DNA of 64,000 bases, from positions 62,001 through 126,000 of the forward strand of contig JAPSLO010000016.1 in NCBI GenBank assembly GCA_031180725.1. Direction: 5' to 3'. Of the stretch, positions 9,701 to 17,685 are shown one piece after another. The position numbers were made by a program, and so were the translations under genes. The notes beneath the pieces were generated by a model. That model was not told where the DNA came from and did not search any database. It saw only the letters and a program-made list of their open reading frames with translations. Every line of letters starts with the position of its first letter. The first letter of the stretch is position 1. The stretch is from Roseomonas sp. (GTDB taxonomy: Bacteria > Pseudomonadota > Alphaproteobacteria > Acetobacterales > Acetobacteraceae).

Positions 9701-10642
9701 TCAGAAGAACAGAAAGTTTTCGGCCGTCAGCGCCTGCTTGCCGAGGAAGATGGCGGCCAGTTCCGCATCCGCGCCACCCTCGCCATCCAGGTCCACGCTC
9801 AGCCAGCCGGTTGCCGTGTCGTACAGTACCCAGCAACCCGCACCCATGGCCTGTGGAGCGCGCCCGATCGCGATCTGGGTGCTGTTGTCCGGGAAGGGCA
9901 GCAGGATACTGTCCAACGCCGTGTCGAAGCTGGCGATGATATCGACGCCGGCACCGAGGGCATCCAGCACCACGACGTCCGATCCGCCGTCCCGGCCGAC
10001 GCTGATCGTGTCCGCCCCCTCGCCAGCGAAAACCGTATCCGCGCCGCGGCCGCCGGACAGGGTATCATTCCCCGCGCCGCCAGCCAGAAGGTCGGCGCCT
10101 TCGCGGCCGCTGAGCGTGTCCGCTCCGTCGTCGCCGCTCAGCGTATCCGCCGCCGCGCCGCCGGACAGGGCGTCATCTCCCGCTCCGCCGGACAACATAT
10201 CCGCACCCTGCCCCCCGAGCAGCGTGTCTGCCCCCTCACTGCCACGAAGGTCGTCATTGCCGCGCTGGCCATCCAGGACGTTGCCTGCCGGGCCGGCGAA
10301 CATGGCGTCCGACTTGCGGGAGCCCAGGAGCGTTTCGCCTTCCCCAGTCTCCAGCCCGAAGGAGATGGTGAAACTTTCGATGATCTTTTCGCCGCTCTCC
10401 AGCGTGGCCTTCGCCCGAACGGTGAAGGGCGCGTCCTCCGCCGGGGAGACGACGAAGTATTCCTTCATTTCCAGGATCCAGCCATCCAACGGACCGCCAT
10501 CGCGCATCGGCACTTCCCGCGTGCGGGTGCCATCCTGCCAGAACACAGTCAGCGAACGGGTGCCCGGCGTGGCGTAGATCTCGACGAGTCGGTAGTCGCC
10601 GATGGCATCGAGTGCGTTGATGCCGATGCGAGGAAGAGCCAT
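9701..10642 (-). CDS. RTX-type calcium-binding repeat protein
   Basis: A 313-aa acidic protein starting MALPRIGINALDAIGDYR. Residues about 118-210 hold a run of glycine/aspartate nonapeptides (GGQGADMLSGGAGDDALSGG and similar), the beta-roll repeats that bind calcium in RTX proteins. The end (LTAENFLFF) has the hydrophobic, acid-poor look of a type I secretion tail, and no Sec signal peptide is seen. RTX proteins usually leave the cell through an ABC/MFP/TolC exporter, but no such genes lie nearby. The N-terminal 115 residues match no family I recognise, so the activity is unknown. The frame stays open upstream to 10849, but that extension looks non-coding. Confidence 0.8.
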   Translation of the reverse strand: MALPRIGINALDAIGDYRLVEIYATPGTRSLTVFWQDGTRTREVPMRDGGPLDGWILEMKEYFVVSPAEDAPFTVRAKATLESGEKIIESFTISFGLETGEGETLLGSRKSDAMFAGPAGNVLDGQRGNDDLRGSEGADTLLGGQGADMLSGGAGDDALSGGAAADTLSGDDGADTLSGREGADLLAGGAGNDTLSGGRGADTVFAGEGADTISVGRDGGSDVVVLDALGAGVDIIASFDTALDSILLPFPDNSTQIAIGRAPQAMGAGCWVLYDTATGWLSVDLDGEGGADAELAAIFLGKQALTAENFLFF

Positions 10643-10830
10643 GGAGTATCCGGGGAAGATTATTGGATTATCGGGGTATGACCTGACGGACCGCCCCGCA
10701 CAACCAAGACGCGGAAATAAATCGCACCAATTGCGCGCATGTGGGTCGGCACCTTGGCGCGCGGCGTCGGCGATTGACCCTGGCGCGGCGGCCGGCGCAG
10801 CCTGCCCGGCGGCAGAGCGGGATCCCGGCC

Positions 10831-11262
10831 TTGGACGCCAGCATCGCAACCATCGGCTATGAGAATGTCACGCCCGATCGGCTGGTGACGGCGCTGCAGC
10901 GTGCCGGGGTGAAGCTGCTGGTGGATGTCCGCGCCCTCGCCAACAGCCGGCGCCCGGGCTTCGCCAAGCGCGCGCTGTCATCCGCGCTGGAGCAAGCCGG
11001 CATCCGCTACCTGCACCTGCCGGCCCTCGGCACCCCCGCGGAGGGACGCGCCGCGGTGCGATCCGGCCGGCCGGAGGTGATGCGCCAGATTTTCGCGCGC
11101 CACTTGGCGGGCACCGAGCCGCAGGCGGCCCTGGCCCAGCTCTCAGATCGGGCGCGGCGCGAGCCGGTCTGCCTGCTCTGCCTGGAAGCCGATCCGACGC
11201 ATTGCCACCGGACCCTGGTGGCGGAGGCCGTGGGCCTGCCGATCCGCCATCTGCATCCCTAG
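10831..11262 (+). CDS. DUF488 family protein
   Basis: About 143 aa. The family hallmarks are an early IATIGYEN strand, LLVDVRALANSRRPGFAK, and a C-terminal CLLCLEADPTHCHRTLVAE with paired cysteines and a histidine. Members are widespread and lack a firmly assigned role. The start is uncertain: TTG 10831 (LDASIATIGY) gives the usual family N-terminus but has a weak ribosome site, and the frame is open upstream to a GTG at 10741. It diverges from the RTX gene. Confidence 0.8.
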   Translation: MDASIATIGYENVTPDRLVTALQRAGVKLLVDVRALANSRRPGFAKRALSSALEQAGIRYLHLPALGTPAEGRAAVRSGRPEVMRQIFARHLAGTEPQAALAQLSDRARREPVCLLCLEADPTHCHRTLVAEAVGLPIRHLHP

Positions 11263-11735
11263 TCTCAGGGATCGCCCAGGGCCGAGGTGGTGCGGTCGCT
11301 CTCCAGCAGATCGCTGTCCGGCCACTCCGCGCCCGATCATCGCCAAGGGCGCCCAGCAGCCGGTCACCGCCCGCGCATGTAGCTCCGCTCCGGGCGGTAG
11401 TTCAGCCACCGGCGCAGGCCCGACAGCAGTCCGGCGAAGCGGTGCAGCAGGGAAAAGTGCGTCATCGACAAGGCCCGATCGAACAGGGGTTCCACCATCC
11501 TGGCGGCGGGTGGGGGCGACCCCGCCAGGTTCCCTTTTAGCTCACGGTCCTTGACGAGAGACTGACGAGGTTGCGGCGAATTCGTGGTAGCGACGAAAGT
11601 GCCACTGGCTGTGGCGCGATTGTCACAAGGCGCATGGCCGGGGGTGAACGGCGCCTGCCAAAGGGCGGAACAGGATCCGCGCTTCCCTCCGCGTGGATCA
11701 CGGTCCCGGCTTCACCCCGGCCTGGCGGGCTATGC
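11263..11735. other. Long intergenic region with one candidate small gene
   Basis: These 473 bases lie between the DUF488 gene and a convergent Bug gene. The only coding candidate I can support is the short minus-strand frame at 11364-11498, listed separately. The rest (about 11500-11735) shows no ribosome-site-led frame, no clear hairpin with a T-run and no repeat. Confidence 0.5.
11364..11498 (-). CDS. Candidate 44-aa (or 33-aa) basic small protein
   Basis: A short frame reads MVEPLFDRALS then MTHFSLLHRFAGLLSGLRRW and ends NYRPERSYMRGR. It has a hydrophobic/amphipathic start and an Arg-rich tail, a composition seen in small alphaproteobacterial proteins. The first ATG is at 11498 and a second in-frame ATG at 11465. 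Neither has a strong ribosome site, although a purine-rich stretch lies further upstream. I do not recognise a family. Confidence 0.35.
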   Translation of the reverse strand: MVEPLFDRALSMTHFSLLHRFAGLLSGLRRWLNYRPERSYMRGR

Positions 11736-12707
11736 TCAACTGTCCAGCCGGATCCCCAGCTCGCGGATCAGCGGGCGCCACAGCGCGTTCTCCCGCGCCA
11801 CGAATTCCTGGAACTCGGCCGGCGACCAGGGGCGGTACTCGATATCCAGGTCGCGCAGCCGCGGCGCGATCGCATCGGATTGCATGGCCCGGCGCATCTC
11901 CTCGGCCAACCGGTTCACCACCGCGGCTGGCGTGCCGCGCGGCACGCTCATGCCCTGCCAGCCATAGGCGACGGCGTCGTAGCCCAGCTCCTTCGCTGTA
12001 GGCACGGCAGGCGCCAGCGCTGTCCGGGCTTCGGTCAGCGCCACCAGGGTGCGCACGCGATTGTCGCGGATGAAGGGCGTGCCGGTGGCGGTATCGATCA
12101 CCACCACATCCACATTGCCGGCCAGCAGGTCCTGCATCGCCGCCGGCCCGCCACGGTAGGGCACGTGCTCGGCCTGCAGGCCACTGCGCCGCTTCAGCAG
12201 CTCCATGGCCAGGTGATGGGGCGAGGCGACGGCCGGCGTGCCATAGGTGGGCGGGCGCGTCCGGCTGGCCGCCAGCAGGGCGGCGAAGTCGGTCCAGGGG
12301 CTGTCCAGCCGCACCACCACATAAAGCGGAAAGAGCCCGATGAAGCCCACGCCGTCGAAATCGCGATCCGGGTCATAGGGCAGCCGGGAATAGAGCGCCG
12401 GGTTGTACGTCAGGATGCCGTTGTCGACATGCATCCAGGTGTAGCCATCCGCCGGGCTGCGTGCCACGGCTTCCGAGGCCACTACCGCGCCGCCACCCGG
12501 CCGGTTTTCCACCACCACGTTCTGGCCGAGCCGCGGGCCCATCTGGCTGGCGATCAGCCGCGCGAAGGTGTCGGACGCCCCGCCTGGCGGATAGCCGACG
12601 ATCCAGCGCAGCGGCCGGTCGGGCCAGGCGCCCTGCGCCCGGGCGGCGCCGGCGGCGAGCGCCGGGGCGGCGGCAAGCCCGCCAAGAAGGTCGCGACGTC
12701 GGAGCAT
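11736..12707 (-). CDS. Bug-family tripartite tricarboxylate transporter binding protein
   Basis: A 323-aa periplasmic binding protein with an RR-containing signal (MLRRRDLLGGLAAAPALAAG, cleavage after ARA) and the Bug core: PDRPLRWIVGYPPGGASDT, ENRPGGGAVVASE, PADGYTW, VPYRGGPAAMQDLLAGNVD. AGGGAGA lies about 7 bases before the ATG. Bug proteins deliver carboxylates to TctAB permeases; no permease genes are adjacent, so it is an orphan. It diverges from the amidotransferase gene across 128 bases. Confidence 0.92.
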   Translation of the reverse strand: MLRRRDLLGGLAAAPALAAGAARAQGAWPDRPLRWIVGYPPGGASDTFARLIASQMGPRLGQNVVVENRPGGGAVVASEAVARSPADGYTWMHVDNGILTYNPALYSRLPYDPDRDFDGVGFIGLFPLYVVVRLDSPWTDFAALLAASRTRPPTYGTPAVASPHHLAMELLKRRSGLQAEHVPYRGGPAAMQDLLAGNVDVVVIDTATGTPFIRDNRVRTLVALTEARTALAPAVPTAKELGYDAVAYGWQGMSVPRGTPAAVVNRLAEEMRRAMQSDAIAPRLRDLDIEYRPWSPAEFQEFVARENALWRPLIRELGIRLDS

Positions 12708-12835
12708 CCGTGGTCTCCCTGATTTCACGGATATGTTGCGACGGGCGAGGCTGGCGCGCCAGACATGCGCCAGGCGCCGGGCCGAAGCCGCAACATTGTC
12801 TTGATCCTGCCACAGCTTCGCATGAGATTGGGGCC

Positions 12836-13645
12836 ATGCGCGCGATGGTCGGCATTTCCTGCTGCAACAAGCCCTTCGGGATCTTCGCCACACCAAATCA
12901 CGCCGCCTCCGACAGCTATGTGCGCGTCACGCTCGGCCCGGTGGGCGGCGTGCCCGTGCTGCTGCCGGCGGCCGGCGAGGCGCTGGTGCCGGACATCCTG
13001 CCTCGGCTGGACGGGCTGATCCTGACAGGCAGCCGGTCCAATGTGCATCCCGACCATTATGACGGCCCCGCCCACGCGGCCGGTACGCCGGAAGACCCCC
13101 AGCGCGACGCCACCACCCTGCCGCTGATCCGCGCCGCCATCGCGGCCGGGGTGCCGCTGCTGGCCATCTGCCGCGGCTTCCAGGAGCTGAACGTCGCCCT
13201 GGGTGGATCGCTGGACCAGCGCATCCAGGACCTGCCCGGCCGGATCGACCATTCCACCCCCTCCGACCAGCGGCTGGGAGGGGTGCGTACCGGCAAGGCG
13301 CATGCGGTCCGCGTGGCGATGGATGGCATGCTGGCCCGGATCTGGAACGGCGCCGGCCTGCCCTGGCAGCCCGAGGCGGTGAAAGTGAATTCGCTGCACA
13401 ACCAAGGCGTGAAGCGGTTGGCTCCCCGCCTGAGGGCCGAGGCCTGGGCACCCGACGGCACGATCGAGGCCGTCCATGTCCCCGATGCTCCCGGCTTCGT
13501 GCTGGGCATTCAATGGCATCCGGAATATGACTGGGAAACGGACCCGCTGAGCCGCGCCATTTTCGAGGCCTTCGGAGAGGCCGCGGCGGCCTGGGCAGCA
13601 GGCGCGCGGCCTGTCTCCGATGCGCGGCGGCTGGTCGCCGCGTGA
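12836..13645 (+). CDS. Class I glutamine amidotransferase-like hydrolase (PuuD/peptidase C26 type)
   Basis: A 269-aa protein of the gamma-glutamyl-GABA hydrolase family. The nucleophile elbow is ICRGFQELNVALGG (Cys near residue 110), and the catalytic His and acid are in GIQWHPEYDWE near residue 225. PuuD enzymes cleave gamma-glutamyl amides made during polyamine breakdown. No other puu genes are here, so the substrate is open. The start is ATG 12836; ATG 12845 is possible. It ends before a bidirectional terminator. Confidence 0.87.
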   Translation: MRAMVGISCCNKPFGIFATPNHAASDSYVRVTLGPVGGVPVLLPAAGEALVPDILPRLDGLILTGSRSNVHPDHYDGPAHAAGTPEDPQRDATTLPLIRAAIAAGVPLLAICRGFQELNVALGGSLDQRIQDLPGRIDHSTPSDQRLGGVRTGKAHAVRVAMDGMLARIWNGAGLPWQPEAVKVNSLHNQGVKRLAPRLRAEAWAPDGTIEAVHVPDAPGFVLGIQWHPEYDWETDPLSRAIFEAFGEAAAAWAAGARPVSDARRLVAA

Positions 13646-13981
13646 GAAGCGTCGAACAGACCGAGGCAGTTGCAGGTCAAGATTTCGGGAAACGCGGGCA
13701 AATCAGGCCCTTTGGCCTTGCCCGGGCGCATTCGCCTTTTGCATGGCCGCCTGTGGACGCGCTACTCTATGTCTGCCGGCACGACTAGCCGGTGAGCGAT
13801 CCGGTTCCCCTGCCGGCTCGCCCGACCATTCCGATCGGAAACAAAAAAGTAGCGCCCGGTCACCCCCCTGACCGGGCGTTTTTTGTGGGCGGGCCATCCC
13901 CGGCGAAATCCACACCACGATCTTGCGCGGCCTGGGCCACCGGCTAAGACATTCCGCCTGCCCATGGGGGAACCCCGAACC
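13646..13981. other. Intergenic region with terminator
   Basis: These 336 bases separate the amidotransferase and FAH genes. The terminator at 13843-13884 is the only feature I can support. The stretch before it contains small GC inverted repeats but no frame with a ribosome site and no tRNA-like fold. Confidence 0.5.
13843..13884 (+). terminator. Bidirectional intrinsic terminator
   Basis: A perfect 10-bp stem (CGCCCGGTCA at 13853-13862 with TGACCGGGCG at 13869-13878) has a C6 loop and is followed by T6 (13879-13884). An A6 run precedes it (13843-13848), so it can work on both strands. It is the clearest Rho-independent terminator in the window and ends the amidotransferase transcript. Confidence 0.88.
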
Positions 13982-14668
13982 ATGTCCGACTTCGTCATCG
14001 CGCCGCCCGCCATCCCCTACCTGCCGGTGAAGGGGGGCGGGAAGTTCCCCGTGCGGCGCATCTACTGCGTCGGCCGCAACTACGCCGAGCATGCGATCGA
14101 AATGGGCTCCGACCCCACGCGCGAGCCGCCCTTCTACTTCGCCAAGCCCGCCGACAGCGTCGTCATCAACGGCGCCGACATGCCCTATCCCAGCCAGACC
14201 AAGAACCTGCACCACGAGATGGAGCTGGTGGTCGCCATCGGCACGGCCGGCGCAAATATCGCGCTGGGCGACGCGCTGAAGCATGTCTGGGGCTGGTGCG
14301 CTGGCCTGGATATGACGCGCCGCGACCTGCAGAACGAGGCGAAGAAGACCGGCCGCCCCTGGGACATGGGCAAGGGCTTCGACCACTCCGCGCCCATGGG
14401 CCTGCTGGTGAAGCACGACGGCTCCTATGACGGCTCCAAGGGCAAGATCGAGCTCAAGGTGAACGGCGTGATGAAGCAGACCTCCGACCTGTCCAAGCTG
14501 ATCTGGTCGGTGCCGGAGGTGATCGTGAACCTCTCCGGCCTCGTCCGGCTCGAGCCGGGCGACCTGATCATGACCGGCACGCCGGAAGGCGTGGCCGCCG
14601 TGGTGAAGGGCGACGTGCTGGAAGGCTTCGTCGAAGGCGTCGGCGAGGTTCGGACAAAGATCGTCTGA
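13982..14668 (+). CDS. Fumarylacetoacetate hydrolase-family protein
   Basis: A 228-aa FAH-fold enzyme. Family motifs are [12 protein letters not shown] near residue 23, the metal-ligand region [12 protein letters not shown] near 78, and [15 protein letters not shown] near 195. Small family members act as acylpyruvases, fumarylpyruvate hydrolases or oxaloacetate decarboxylases and need Mg or Mn. The context (exonuclease III next) does not show which. The start is ATG 13982, with a purine run upstream; an in-frame ATG seven codons earlier is possible. Confidence 0.9.
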   Translation: MSDFVIAPPAIPYLPVKGGGKFPVRRIYCVGRNYAEHAIEMGSDPTREPPFYFAKPADSVVINGADMPYPSQTKNLHHEMELVVAIGTAGANIALGDALKHVWGWCAGLDMTRRDLQNEAKKTGRPWDMGKGFDHSAPMGLLVKHDGSYDGSKGKIELKVNGVMKQTSDLSKLIWSVPEVIVNLSGLVRLEPGDLIMTGTPEGVAAVVKGDVLEGFVEGVGEVRTKIV

Positions 14669-14675
14669 TTTCCCA

Positions 14676-15539
14676 ATGGCCGGACGGAACCTGGCCGCGC
14701 CCGCCCTGGTGGCAGGCGCGGGACCGCTGCGTATTGTCACCTGGAACATCAACTCCGTCCGGCTGCGCCTGCCGCTGCTGAAGGATCTCGTCGCGGCGCT
14801 GGACCCCGACGTGGTCTGCCTGCAGGAGACGAAGTGCCCCGACCCGCTCTTCCCGCATGAGGGCGTGGAAGCGCTGGGCTTCCCCCATCGCGCCGTGCGC
14901 GGAATGAAGGGCTACAACGGCGTCGCCATCCTCTCGAAGCTACCTTTCGCGCTGCGCAACGGGCAGGACCCCGACTGGTGCGGCAAGGGCGATTGCCGCC
15001 ACCTGGCGGTGGAGCTGGACGCGCCCGGCGGCCCGATCGAGCTGCACGATTTCTACATCCCCGCCGGTGGCGACACCCCGGACCGCGACGTCAATCCGAA
15101 ATTTGCGCACAAGCTGGACTTCGTGGCGGAAGCCACCGCCTGGTCCGCACAGCGCCAAGCCACCGGCGGCTTCCGGCGCGCCGTGCTGGTGGGCGACCTG
15201 AACATCGCGCCGCTGGAACACGATGTGTGGTCCCACAGGCAGATGCTCGACGTCGTCTCTCACACCCCGGTGGAGACCACGGCGCTGACCGCCATGCAAC
15301 GGGCGGGCGAGTGGCACGATGCGCTGCGCCACTTCGTGCCGGCGGACCAGAAGCTCTACACCTGGTGGAGCTATCGTGCCGCCGACTGGCGCGCCTCGGA
15401 CCGCGGGCGGCGCCTGGACCACATCTGGGTCTCGCCCGACCTCGCGGGCGGGCTGCGCAGCCATCTGGTGCTGAAGGACGCCCGCGGCTGGGAAAGAGCG
15501 TCGGATCACGTGCCGGTGCTGGTGGAGATCGCGACCTGA
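14676..15539 (+). CDS. xth: Exodeoxyribonuclease III / AP endonuclease
   Basis: A 287-aa XthA-type enzyme of the exonuclease-endonuclease-phosphatase fold, which cleaves at abasic sites and trims 3' ends. Motifs in order: TWNINSVRLRL near residue 22, CLQETKCPD near 48, GYNGVAILSK near 79, VGDLNIAPLEHD near 172, DHIWVSPDL near 248, and the terminal ASDHVPVLVEI with the catalytic Asp-His pair. It has an N-terminal extension of about 18 residues. It follows the FAH gene by 7 bases, so the two may be co-transcribed. Confidence 0.94.
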   Translation: MAGRNLAAPALVAGAGPLRIVTWNINSVRLRLPLLKDLVAALDPDVVCLQETKCPDPLFPHEGVEALGFPHRAVRGMKGYNGVAILSKLPFALRNGQDPDWCGKGDCRHLAVELDAPGGPIELHDFYIPAGGDTPDRDVNPKFAHKLDFVAEATAWSAQRQATGGFRRAVLVGDLNIAPLEHDVWSHRQMLDVVSHTPVETTALTAMQRAGEWHDALRHFVPADQKLYTWWSYRAADWRASDRGRRLDHIWVSPDLAGGLRSHLVLKDARGWERASDHVPVLVEIAT

Positions 15540-15540
15540 C

Positions 15541-16155
15541 CTATTCCGCGGCGACCGCCGGCGGGCCATGCGGGTCGTTGGCGATGCGCCGCAGGCGCCA
15601 GCCGAAGGCCAGGAACAGCACACCCATCACCATTGCCTGCAACCCGACCAGCCAGATCAGCGCCAGCAGCCCCGGGCCCGGCGCCATCACGAGCCACAGG
15701 CCGACCAGCACCGAAAGCGCGCCGAGCAGGCCGAGCAGCCAGTCTCCGGCGCGCCAGCCCAGCACGATCCGCAGCACGCCGGCCGCGATGGCCCAGGCCC
15801 CCACCATCAGCACCAGCGCCACCGCCGAGAGGCCCGGCAGCAGGATCACCGCCGCCGCCAGGAGCAGCGACAGCACGCCATCGATCGTCAGCCAGGTGCG
15901 GCTTCGGTGCCGGCCGGTCGGGTCCGGCCCGCCGCGCACTGCCTGGACCAGTGACATCACGCCATCCACCGCCATCCAGGCCGCCAGGAAGGACAGGATC
16001 GCCAGCAGCCCCACGCCCGGCAGCAGCGAAACAAGGATGCCGAACAGGATCGCGACCGCACCGCGCAGCATGAACAGCCACCAGCCGCGTGCCAGCGCCC
16101 GGACCGCCTCGAAGCGCGGCGCGGTGGCCGGGCCTGCCTGAATCGTCCCGCCCAT
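15541..16155 (-). CDS. HdeD-like DUF308 membrane protein
   Basis: A 204-aa inner-membrane protein beginning MGGTIQAGPATAPRFEAVRA. About six hydrophobic helices follow in the HdeD/DUF308 arrangement (LRGAVAILFGILVSLLPG, then ILSFLAAWMAVDGVM, LSLLLAAAVILLPGLSAVAL, LVGLWLVMAPGPGLLALIWL). E. coli HdeD is linked to acid resistance, but family members are broadly distributed and mostly uncharacterised. It converges on exonuclease III with one base between the stops. Confidence 0.88.
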   Translation of the reverse strand: MGGTIQAGPATAPRFEAVRALARGWWLFMLRGAVAILFGILVSLLPGVGLLAILSFLAAWMAVDGVMSLVQAVRGGPDPTGRHRSRTWLTIDGVLSLLLAAAVILLPGLSAVALVLMVGAWAIAAGVLRIVLGWRAGDWLLGLLGALSVLVGLWLVMAPGPGLLALIWLVGLQAMVMGVLFLAFGWRLRRIANDPHGPPAVAAE

Positions 16156-16264
16156 GCCTGCCTCCCTGGATCGTCGCGGACCTAAAGCCGGCTGCGGTCG
16201 GGGGTTGCGAGGGCGCCGCAGCCGGCTGATCCTCCCCCCAACCATTGCACGGGAGGGGCTTCCA

Positions 16265-17224
16265 ATGATCAGCCGTCGTGTCGTCCTGGGCGCATCGCTC
16301 GCCCTGCCCGCTGTCGCGCAGGCGCAGGGCAACTGGCCCAGTCGGCCGGTACGGATCATCGTGCCCTTCGGCCTCGGCGGCTCGGCCGATGTCGCGGCGC
16401 GCTTCCTGGCGGAGCCGCTGCAGGCCGCCTTCGGACAGCCCTTCGTCATCGAGAACCGCCCCGGCGCCGGCGCGGTGATCGGCACCGATCTCGTCGCGAA
16501 ATCCGCCCCCGATGGCTACACGCTGCTGCTGATGTCCAACACGCACACGGCGAACGAGACGCTGCTGCCGAACCGTCCGTACCGCCTGATGCAGGATTTG
16601 GCCCCGGTGGCGCCGATCAACATCGCGCACCACGTGCTGGCCATCCATCCCTCGTTGCCCGCGCAGACCCTGCCGGAGTTGATTGCTCTGCTGAAGGCCA
16701 ATCCGGGCAAGTACGACTACGCCAGCTCCGGCCCCGGCACACCCTATCACGTGGCGGGCGAGGTTTTCCTGGCCATGGCCGGCGCTACCGCGACCCATGT
16801 GCCCTTCCGCGGCTCGAACGAGGCGCGCACAGCCGTGATCTCCGGCCAAGTGCCGATCATGTTCGACGCCATCCCAACCATGCGCGAGCAGATCGTCGGC
16901 GGCCGCGTGCGCGGCCTGGCCACCACCGGACCCACGCGCAGTCCGCTGATGCCGGAACTGCCGGCGGTGGCGGAGACCCTGCCGGGCTACGAGGCCTCCA
17001 TCTGGCTCGGCCTGATGGCACCGGCCGCCACGCCGCTGCCCATCCGTGAACGCCTGAACGCGGAGGTTGCGCGGATCATGCAGCTGCCCGCCACGCGCGA
17101 GGCGCAGGCGCGCGCCGGGGCACAGCCCGTGGTGCAGAGCGTCAGTGAATTCGATGCCTTCCTGCGCCAGGACATTGCGCGCCAGGCGGAATGGATCCGC
17201 ATGGCGCGCATGACCCCGGCATGA
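16265..17224 (+). CDS. Bug-family binding protein, first gene of a Mo-hydroxylase operon
   Basis: A 319-aa protein with a signal peptide (MISRRVVLGASLALPAVAQA) and the Bug signature: SRPVRIIVPFGLGGSADVAA, IENRPGAGAVIGTD, APDGYTLLLMSN, THVPFRGSNEARTAVISGQ. GGGAGGGG precedes the ATG. Its stop overlaps the start of the next gene (ATGA), coupling it to a two-subunit molybdenum hydroxylase. Inference: it captures the hydroxylase substrate, probably an aromatic or heterocyclic carboxylate, for import. Confidence 0.93.
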   Translation: MISRRVVLGASLALPAVAQAQGNWPSRPVRIIVPFGLGGSADVAARFLAEPLQAAFGQPFVIENRPGAGAVIGTDLVAKSAPDGYTLLLMSNTHTANETLLPNRPYRLMQDLAPVAPINIAHHVLAIHPSLPAQTLPELIALLKANPGKYDYASSGPGTPYHVAGEVFLAMAGATATHVPFRGSNEARTAVISGQVPIMFDAIPTMREQIVGGRVRGLATTGPTRSPLMPELPAVAETLPGYEASIWLGLMAPAATPLPIRERLNAEVARIMQLPATREAQARAGAQPVVQSVSEFDAFLRQDIARQAEWIRMARMTPA

Positions 17225-17685
17225 CGCGCTTCACGCTGAACGGCACGGAAGTGGCGCCGTCGATCGCGGCGGACGCGCCGCTGCTCGCCGCGCTGCGCGG
17301 GCCGCTCGGCCTTTCCGGCCCGCGCTTTGGCTGCGGCGAGGAGCAATGCGGTGCCTGCGTGGTACTGGTGGACGGCACGCCCGCCTTCGCCTGCACCATG
17401 CCGGTCGCGGCCGTGACCGGGAAGTGCGTGGAGACGGTGGAAGGGCTTGGCACGCCGGAAGCACCGCATCCGCTGCAGCGCGCCTTCCTGGAATTGCAGG
17501 CGGGACAATGCGGCTACTGTCTCTCCGGCATCCTCATGGCGGCGGCGGCGCTGCTGCGGCGCGTGCCCCAGCCCAGCGCGGCGCAGGTGAAGGAAGCGCT
17601 GGATCCGCATCTCTGCCGCTGCGGCAGCCACAACCGCATCCTCCGTGCCGTGCTGCGCGCGGCTGAGGAGATGCAGCCCGCATGA
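17221..17685 (+). CDS. (2Fe-2S) small subunit of a xanthine-dehydrogenase-family oxidoreductase
   Basis: A 154-aa subunit with two [2Fe-2S] clusters: the plant-ferredoxin type motif CGEEQCGACVV...C near residues 39-60, and the helical second motif CGYCLSGI...CRCGSH near residues 99-140. It resembles IorA and the small subunits of aldehyde dehydrogenases, passing electrons from the molybdenum centre. It overlaps both neighbours by 4 bases. There is no FAD-subunit gene, so electrons probably leave through a cytochrome or another carrier, as in isoquinoline oxidoreductase. Confidence 0.93.
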   Translation: MTRFTLNGTEVAPSIAADAPLLAALRGPLGLSGPRFGCGEEQCGACVVLVDGTPAFACTMPVAAVTGKCVETVEGLGTPEAPHPLQRAFLELQAGQCGYCLSGILMAAAALLRRVPQPSAAQVKEALDPHLCRCGSHNRILRAVLRAAEEMQPA

